Shown here one piece after another: positions 8,801-12,216 of a DNA stretch of 12,216 nucleotides. The notes below the pieces were generated by a model. The model was given only the letters and a program-made list of their open reading frames with translations, searched no databases and had not been told where the DNA came from. The translations under genes and the position numbers were made by a program. Numbering within the stretch: position 1 is the stretch's first letter; each line of letters begins with the position of its first letter. This stretch comes from an uncultured Collinsella sp. (GTDB lineage: Bacteria; Actinomycetota; Coriobacteriia; Coriobacteriales; Coriobacteriaceae): contig CALBBA010000150.1 in NCBI GenBank assembly GCA_937926755.1, forward strand, positions 1 to 12,216. The letters are read 5' to 3'.

Positions 8801-9491
8801 AACGGCACGCCTGACCGCGCTTTCCGAGTTCCAGGACCTGGGCAGCGGCATGCGCATCGCCATGCGCGACCTGGAGATCCGCGGCGCCGGTTCGCTCATG
8901 GGCGCCGAGCAACACGGCAACCTGTCGAGTGTGGGCTTTGACCTGTTTACGCAGATGCTGGGACAGGCCGTGGCCGAGGCGCGCGGCGACGACGATGCCG
9001 GCGTGGAGGCGGCGAGCGTGGGCATCAACCTGCCGGCCGACTACTTCTTGTCCGAGGAGTACATGCCGGCGGTGGACCAGCGCGTGCTCGTGTACCGCAA
9101 GCTCGCGGCGGCTGAGGACCTGGAGAGTGTCGACGAGGTGCAGGAGGAGACCGAGGCCGCGCACGGTGAGCTGCCGTTGGCGGGGCTCAACCTGTTCAAT
9201 CGCGCGCGTATCCGTATCCGCGGCGAGCGCCTGGGGCTCGAGAGTGTCACGCTCAGCGGTGGGCGCATTACCTTCCTGGGGGTTGACGTTCCCAAGAAGG
9301 TAGCCTTTGAGTTCAAGAATCGCTATGGCGCGGTGAACTTTCCCAAGAGCCGCAAGCTGTCGGTGCCCTACAAGGCGGGCGCCGGCGCGGGCAGCGGCCT
9401 GGGTCGCGGCCTCGACGCCAACGACGGCACCGGCCCGGTGGCCGCGGCACTCATGCTGCTGCAGCAGCTGGGCGCTAGTGATGATGACTAG
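5859..9491 (+). CDS. mfd: Transcription-repair coupling factor Mfd
   Basis: A 1210-residue SF2 translocase that removes RNA polymerase stalled at DNA damage and recruits UvrA. The N-terminal third is the UvrB-like module that binds UvrA. The RNA-polymerase-interacting (CarD-like) domain spans about 531-590 and begins FKPGDYVVHATHGIALF. The motor has Walker A GDVGFGKT (683-690, K689), motif II DEEQ (784-787), LSATPIPRT and motif VI QLKGRVGRS (953-961). The C-terminal TRCF regulatory domain follows. The protein is somewhat longer than E. coli Mfd (1148). Extra length includes an Ala/Arg/Glu-rich linker (about 425-475) and a Gly-rich tail ending SDDD. The ATG at 5859 is chosen because GGAGGA (5848-5853) precedes it; an in-frame TTG at 5832 lies in the hairpin T-run. 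All helicase motifs are intact. Confidence 0.97.
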   Translation: MLIHRIAAQLYTAEALQTVEAGLDAGEDVTLAVSQSGRTLMAAAQFARRPRPTVYVVSGEDAADRAARSLAAYVGLAHVCRFPERKDYPWREQAPDDAVVAQRCEALGRIVRGDNCIMVASARALLRCVPPVESRYWESTTFAVGEEIPFDEVPQRLVGMGYTNAGAADAPGLFRVHGDTVEVFPAQEKAPVRIEFFGDEIDRIRRMVSSTGQTIGNEDSIEIFPCRELALTDEAVHNMHVALYRASQDDSKLAALLEMVDARIVTPELDRFLPVMYGQTVSPLSHVSGKALVVLSEPRSLFDDCLRAYEDLEARAGEAGVDRLDGLYVRAQQLDFGAQQRLNYVSLIRAGGAVTAELKIEQPAIAGSDNRFMTRIQEVVGKRYACVFAIPDRGARESMELTFGDEGITFEESLTAAPENAGAIGDRVRVAAADSADRAARQEAHASIRERKADALNARSLEAGAAQAAAGATVPTISRGRVTFVDAALPQGVVVPDANLAVFSIADLNARMDANRARSRRKVDITQITFPFKPGDYVVHATHGIALFSEIARQEVGGKELDYFLLEYADGDKLYVPLEQVDRITRYVGPDGDKPRLTRLNTADWTRATNKARKNAKKLAFDLVDLYTRRSSITGIACPPDTPEQIEMEQSFPYDETRDQLEAIADIKADMEAPKPMDRLLCGDVGFGKTEVALRAAFKCVDSGRQVMVLCPTTILAQQHYETFFERFAPFGLEVEVLSRFRTPAQQKRALKAFAEGTIDVLIGTHRLLSADVNPKNLGLVIIDEEQRFGVQHKEQLKNLREQIDVLTLSATPIPRTMQMATSGVRDMSLITTPPTGRRPVIVHVGEYDPDVVSAAIRLEVGRGGQVYYVSNRVKTIDDAVARVHEAAPEARVGVAHGKMSPREVEDVMIEFATKKIDVLIATTIVESGIDNATANTLIIEDSQRLGLAQLYQLKGRVGRSATQAYAYFMFPGELPLTEEATARLTALSEFQDLGSGMRIAMRDLEIRGAGSLMGAEQHGNLSSVGFDLFTQMLGQAVAEARGDDDAGVEAASVGINLPADYFLSEEYMPAVDQRVLVYRKLAAAEDLESVDEVQEETEAAHGELPLAGLNLFNRARIRIRGERLGLESVTLSGGRITFLGVDVPKKVAFEFKNRYGAVNFPKSRKLSVPYKAGAGAGSGLGRGLDANDGTGPVAAALMLLQQLGASDDD

Positions 9492-9547
9492 CGAGTCGAC
9501 GCTGCAAACACCCTATTTGGGCACTCTGGTTCCATCGAAAGGAAAGC

Positions 9548-10411
9548 ATGCTCGGATACATCTATAAGAAAGATGTCGCCATTATCGCGGTTGTCCTGTG
9601 TCTTTGTCTGGGCGTGGGCAGTTTCTTCGATTATCAGATCTCGAGCGCGTTGTTCAACATCGGCAGCATGTACGGTCGCTTTATCGAGGCCGCCGGCGAG
9701 CTGCCGTTCGAGCTGACGGCGAGCCTCGCGGGCGTTATGCTCGTGCGCTCGGCACGCCCCGATTCCAAGGCGAGCAAGTGGCTCGCCGTGCTGGGCGTTC
9801 TGATCAACGCGGGCCTGGTCGGCTACGAGATTATCGGATCGCTGCGCGTCGGCGGCAAGCTTATTGCGTTTCAGCTGGTTCTGACGTTTGCGTTGGTCAT
9901 CGCAGCCAACTTCATCGCCTACCGCCTTACGCGCGACACCGCGCCCGACGAGCTTACGCGCTGGGCGTTGATGGTGCTTGCCGTGTGGGTCGCTCAGGCC
10001 ATCATCCTCAACGTCATTGTTAAGCCGTTGTGGTCGCGCCCGCGCATGCGCGTGATCGAGGTCACGCCGGGGCTCAATTTTCAGCCGTGGTGGGTGATCG
10101 GCAATCCCGACAAGTGGACCTATATCGCCGCCGGCGTGATCAAGGACGGGTTCAAGTCGTTTGCGAGCGGACACACGGCGCATGCGGCGATTGGCCTTAT
10201 GCTCGCCGGGCTTCCCGCGGCAGCCTTTAAGGAAAAACCTTCGCGTCGCCGCGTGATCTTTTGGGCGGCGGTTGTTGTTGCAGCGTTCGTCGCCTTTGGG
10301 CGCATCGTGATCGGCGCGCACTTTTTGAGTGACGTGAGCTGCGGTTTTGCCCTGGTGCTGGCGCTTGAGTGCCTTGCCGCGCGCATTGCTTATCCGGACG
10401 GCGTACAATAG
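9548..10411 (+). CDS. PAP2-family membrane phosphatase
   Basis: A 287-residue integral membrane protein of the type 2 phosphatidic acid phosphatase superfamily, whose members remove phosphate from lipid phosphates such as undecaprenyl pyrophosphate or phosphatidate. The three active-site motifs are present: KPLWSRPR (K159, R164), SGHT (207-210, H209) and the R-x5-H-x3-D motif (R252, H258, D262). About seven or eight hydrophobic segments are visible, around 10-26, 50-67, 78-97, 104-125, 138-158, 212-226, 235-255 and 262-279. The ATG at 9548 is preceded by AAAGGAAA. The gene starts 56 bp after mfd with no terminator between them, so co-transcription is possible without implying shared function. 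Whether it recycles the undecaprenyl carrier or acts on another lipid cannot be told. Confidence 0.9.
   Translation: MLGYIYKKDVAIIAVVLCLCLGVGSFFDYQISSALFNIGSMYGRFIEAAGELPFELTASLAGVMLVRSARPDSKASKWLAVLGVLINAGLVGYEIIGSLRVGGKLIAFQLVLTFALVIAANFIAYRLTRDTAPDELTRWALMVLAVWVAQAIILNVIVKPLWSRPRMRVIEVTPGLNFQPWWVIGNPDKWTYIAAGVIKDGFKSFASGHTAHAAIGLMLAGLPAAAFKEKPSRRRVIFWAAVVVAAFVAFGRIVIGAHFLSDVSCGFALVLALECLAARIAYPDGVQ
10404..10409 (+). promoter_or_regulatory. Candidate -10 box for the aldolase gene, overlapping the PAP2 stop codon
   Basis: TACAAT (10404-10409) is one mismatch from the -10 consensus and overlaps the end of the PAP2 gene (stop 10409-10411). It lies 47 nt before the ATG at 10457, a distance like that of the nth element. 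No clear -35 box is seen. Confidence 0.4.
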
Positions 10412-10456
10412 CCCCGTTTGAATCATCGGGCCCGTGCCCGGCTAGAGAGGATTGCC

Positions 10457-11482
10457 ATGCTCGCGTTTAACAACGACTATTCCCACGGCGCACATCCGGC
10501 GGTGCTGCAGGCGCTCGTCGATACCAACATGGAGCCGCAGCCCGGTTATGGTACCGATGCGCACACCGAGCGTGCCAAGCAGCTTATTCGCGAGGCCTGT
10601 CAGGCTCCCGATGCCGACGTATTTTTGCTGGTGGGAGGCACGCAGACCAACGCGACGGTGATTGACATGCTGCTCGCGCCGTACGAGGGCGTGGTTGCCG
10701 CCGAGACCGGCCACGTTGCCTGCCACGAGGCGGGCGCCATCGAGTTTGGCGGCCACAAGGTGCTCACCATCCCCGGCTACGAGGGCAAGATGCACGCCGA
10801 GGATCTCGAAAACTATATCCAAGTGTTCTACGAAAACGAGAGCTGTGAGCACATGGTGTTTCCGGGCGCCGTGTATGTGAGCCTGTCGACCGAGTACGGC
10901 ACGCTGTACTCCAAGGCTGAGCTCGCGGCAATCCATGCGGTGTGCCAGAAGCGCGAGATTCCGCTGTTTGTGGATGGCGCCCGCCTGGCCTATGCGCTGG
11001 CGGCCGATGAGTGCGACATTACCCTGCCCGAGCTGGCGCAGCTGTGCGACGTGTTCTACATCGGCGGCACCAAGTGCGGCGCTCTGTGTGGCGAGGCCGT
11101 GGTGTTTTGCGGCATGCACGCTCCGGCGCATCCCATTCCGCGCATTAAGCAGCACGGTGCGTTGCTGGCCAAGGGCCGCCTGACGGGCGTGCAGTTTGAG
11201 GCGCTCTTTACCGACGGCCTGTATTTTGAGATTGGTCGCCAGGCGATCGAAACCGCGCAGGCGCTTCGTCGCGTGCTGCACGAGCGCGGCTACCAGTTCT
11301 TCTTGGAGACGCCGACCAACCAGCAGTTCGTGATTCTTCCCAACGAGGACATGGCCCGCATTCGCGAGCATGCCTCGATCGAGTACTGGGAAAAGTACGA
11401 CGAGACCCACACGGTGGTGCGCTTTTGCACCAGCTGGGCCACGACGCAGGAGGATATCGACGCGTTGGCGGCGGTTCTGTAG
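10457..11482 (+). CDS. ltaE: Threonine aldolase-family PLP enzyme (low-specificity)
   Basis: A 341-residue fold-type I PLP enzyme of the threonine aldolase/beta-eliminating lyase family, expected to split L-threonine or allo-threonine into glycine and acetaldehyde in the cytosol. The cofactor lysine is K206 in YIGGTKCGA. FVDGARL supplies the pyridine-binding aspartate (D173) and a conserved arginine (R176). HVACHEAGA (86-94) holds the histidine region that stacks on the cofactor, and R322 in VVRFCTSW is a candidate carboxylate-binding residue. The length is normal. The ATG at 10457 follows AGAGGA (10446-10451); a TTG at 10418 is rejected because it lies in the leader. Relatives include tyrosine-phenol lyase-like enzymes, so exact substrate preference is unproven. 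A terminator follows directly. Confidence 0.88.
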   Translation: MLAFNNDYSHGAHPAVLQALVDTNMEPQPGYGTDAHTERAKQLIREACQAPDADVFLLVGGTQTNATVIDMLLAPYEGVVAAETGHVACHEAGAIEFGGHKVLTIPGYEGKMHAEDLENYIQVFYENESCEHMVFPGAVYVSLSTEYGTLYSKAELAAIHAVCQKREIPLFVDGARLAYALAADECDITLPELAQLCDVFYIGGTKCGALCGEAVVFCGMHAPAHPIPRIKQHGALLAKGRLTGVQFEALFTDGLYFEIGRQAIETAQALRRVLHERGYQFFLETPTNQQFVILPNEDMARIREHASIEYWEKYDETHTVVRFCTSWATTQEDIDALAAVL

Positions 11483-11500
11483 CCTGATGTAATGACGAGG

Positions 11501-11543
11501 GGCCGCCCTGCGCTGGGTTTGGCGCAGGGCGGCCTTTGCTTTT
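11501..11543 (+). terminator. Strong intrinsic terminator after the aldolase gene
   Basis: A perfect 13-bp GC-rich stem (11501-11513 with 11522-11534) closes an 8-nt loop and is followed by TTTGCTTTT. It starts 18 nt after the aldolase stop. The T-rich tail ends just before the ribosome site of the next gene, so the GNAT gene must be expressed by read-through or from a promoter I cannot place. Confidence 0.88.
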
Positions 11544-11559
11544 GGGGGAGAAGAGTTGT

Positions 11560-12141
11560 ATGACCGAGATGTCCGAGCCGACGATTCGCCTGGCGACGCC
11601 CGAAGACGCGCCGGCGTTGCTTGCCATCTATGAGCCATATGTGCGCCAGACGGCGATTACCTGCGAATACGAGGTGCCGAGCGTTGAGGAGTTCGCCGGG
11701 CGCATCGAGCGTACGCTCAAACGCTATCCGTATCTGGTGATGGAGCTGGACGGGCGTCCGGTAGGCTATGCCTATGCGAGTCCGCTCAACAGCCGCGAGG
11801 CATACGACTGGTCGGTCGAGACGTCGATTTACCTGGCACGCGACGTGCGCCACGGCGGGCTGGGCCGCAAGCTGCACGATGCGCTCAAGCAGTGCCTGAT
11901 CGCGATGGGCATCACCAACATGTGCGCGCTCATCGCCGTGCCGCACGACAAGGACGACGAGTATCTAACGCACAACAGCCAGGACTTCCATGCCCATATG
12001 GGATATCGCTTGGTGGGTGCTTTCGACCGCTGTGCCCAAAAGTTCGGCCGCTGGTACGACATGTGCTGGATGGAGCTGGTCCTGGCCGAGCGCACCCCCA
12101 ACCAGCCCAAACCAACCTGGTTCCCCGACCTTCCCGCCTAA
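11560..12141 (+). CDS. GNAT acetyltransferase, phosphinothricin-acetyltransferase-like
   Basis: A 193-residue GNAT enzyme that transfers acetyl from acetyl-CoA to an amine. TIRLATPEDAPALLAIYEPYV at the N-terminus and YDWSVETSIYL (82-92) match the phosphinothricin/methionine sulfoximine acetyltransferase group. RHGGLG (97-102) is the acetyl-CoA pyrophosphate loop of the Q/RxxGxG/A type. MGYR (147-150) and RWYDMCWMEL (164-173) are the usual C-terminal landmarks. The ATG at 11560 is preceded by GGGGGAG (11544-11550) at 9 nt; an ATG at 11569 lacks such a site. The ribosome site abuts the aldolase terminator. Natural substrates of such chromosomal homologues are usually unknown; detoxification of amino-acid analogues is a reasonable guess. 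Confidence 0.88.
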   Translation: MTEMSEPTIRLATPEDAPALLAIYEPYVRQTAITCEYEVPSVEEFAGRIERTLKRYPYLVMELDGRPVGYAYASPLNSREAYDWSVETSIYLARDVRHGGLGRKLHDALKQCLIAMGITNMCALIAVPHDKDDEYLTHNSQDFHAHMGYRLVGAFDRCAQKFGRWYDMCWMELVLAERTPNQPKPTWFPDLPA

Positions 12142-12177
12142 AACCACCACGAAGGTGCCTGTCCCTTTGTGGTGGTT
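12142..12177. terminator. Long hairpin between convergent genes (terminator and/or dispersed repeat)
   Basis: A 14-bp stem (12142-12155 with 12164-12177, one G-U pair) closes the loop TGCCTGTC. On the + strand no T-run follows. On the - strand the stem is followed by TTTTAG, so it fits better as a terminator for the minus-strand gene entering from the right. It begins one base after the GNAT stop and overlaps the minus-strand stop codon. Confidence 0.65.
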
Positions 12178-12216
12178 AGCCGATGGGCTCGGTGTATTTG
12201 GCGCGGTCGGTGCGCT
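12176..12216 (-). CDS. C-terminal end of a minus-strand gene (5' part outside window)
   Basis: On the minus strand an open frame runs in from the right edge and stops at TAA (12178-12176), giving the last 12 residues, RTDRAKYTEPIG. The hairpin directly after the stop, with a T-run on this strand, supports a real gene end convergent with the GNAT gene. There is too little sequence to name the product. Confidence 0.5.
   Translation of the reverse strand, partial: RTDRAKYTEPIG

Noticed and set aside
6486..9164. Long minus-strand open frame opposite mfd
   Set aside because: It shadows mfd codons; the composition is His/Arg/Ala/Leu-rich without motifs.
10427..10440. 5-bp hairpin CGGGC/GCCCG in the aldolase leader
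   Set aside because: Short and easily expected in GC-rich DNA; no regulatory partner is seen.

Overview
The window is 12.2 kb of GC-rich, densely packed bacterial chromosome, almost all coding on the + strand. The protein content (a zinc-ribbon membrane protein, short intergenic gaps, GC-rich housekeeping genes) suggests a Coriobacteriia-type actinobacterium such as Collinsella. That placement is an inference from general resemblance. I see no phage, IS, CRISPR, tRNA or rRNA.

Layout: (1) 2-127, the 3' end of a gene that looks like rmuC. (2) 253-2055, a complete half-size ABC exporter (membrane domain fused to ATPase). (3) 2119-2784, endonuclease III (nth). (4) 2903-3961, a zinc-ribbon, single-pass membrane protein of unknown role, followed by a perfect intrinsic terminator. 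(5) 4170-5636, a stand-alone ATP-grasp ligase resembling the synthetase domain of glutathionylspermidine synthase. It is bracketed by two imperfect copies of a terminator-plus-tail repeat. (6) 5859-9491, mfd, the transcription-repair coupling factor, with a terminator-like hairpin in its upstream region. (7) 9548-10411, a PAP2-type membrane phosphatase. (8) 10457-11482, a threonine aldolase-family PLP enzyme, with a strong terminator. (9) 11560-12141, a phosphinothricin-acetyltransferase-like GNAT. (10) 12142-12177, a long hairpin shared with the end of a convergent minus-strand gene that leaves the window.

Three genes concern DNA maintenance (RmuC-like, Nth, Mfd), but they do not form one operon: terminators and -10-like elements break the region into short units. 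The rest are an exporter, a membrane phosphatase and small-molecule enzymes with no obvious shared pathway. The points most worth checking are the ATP-grasp ligase with its flanking direct repeats, the possible attenuator before mfd, the 12-bp palindrome before the zinc-ribbon gene and the long hairpin at the right end. I did not find a clear new multi-gene defence or metabolic system.
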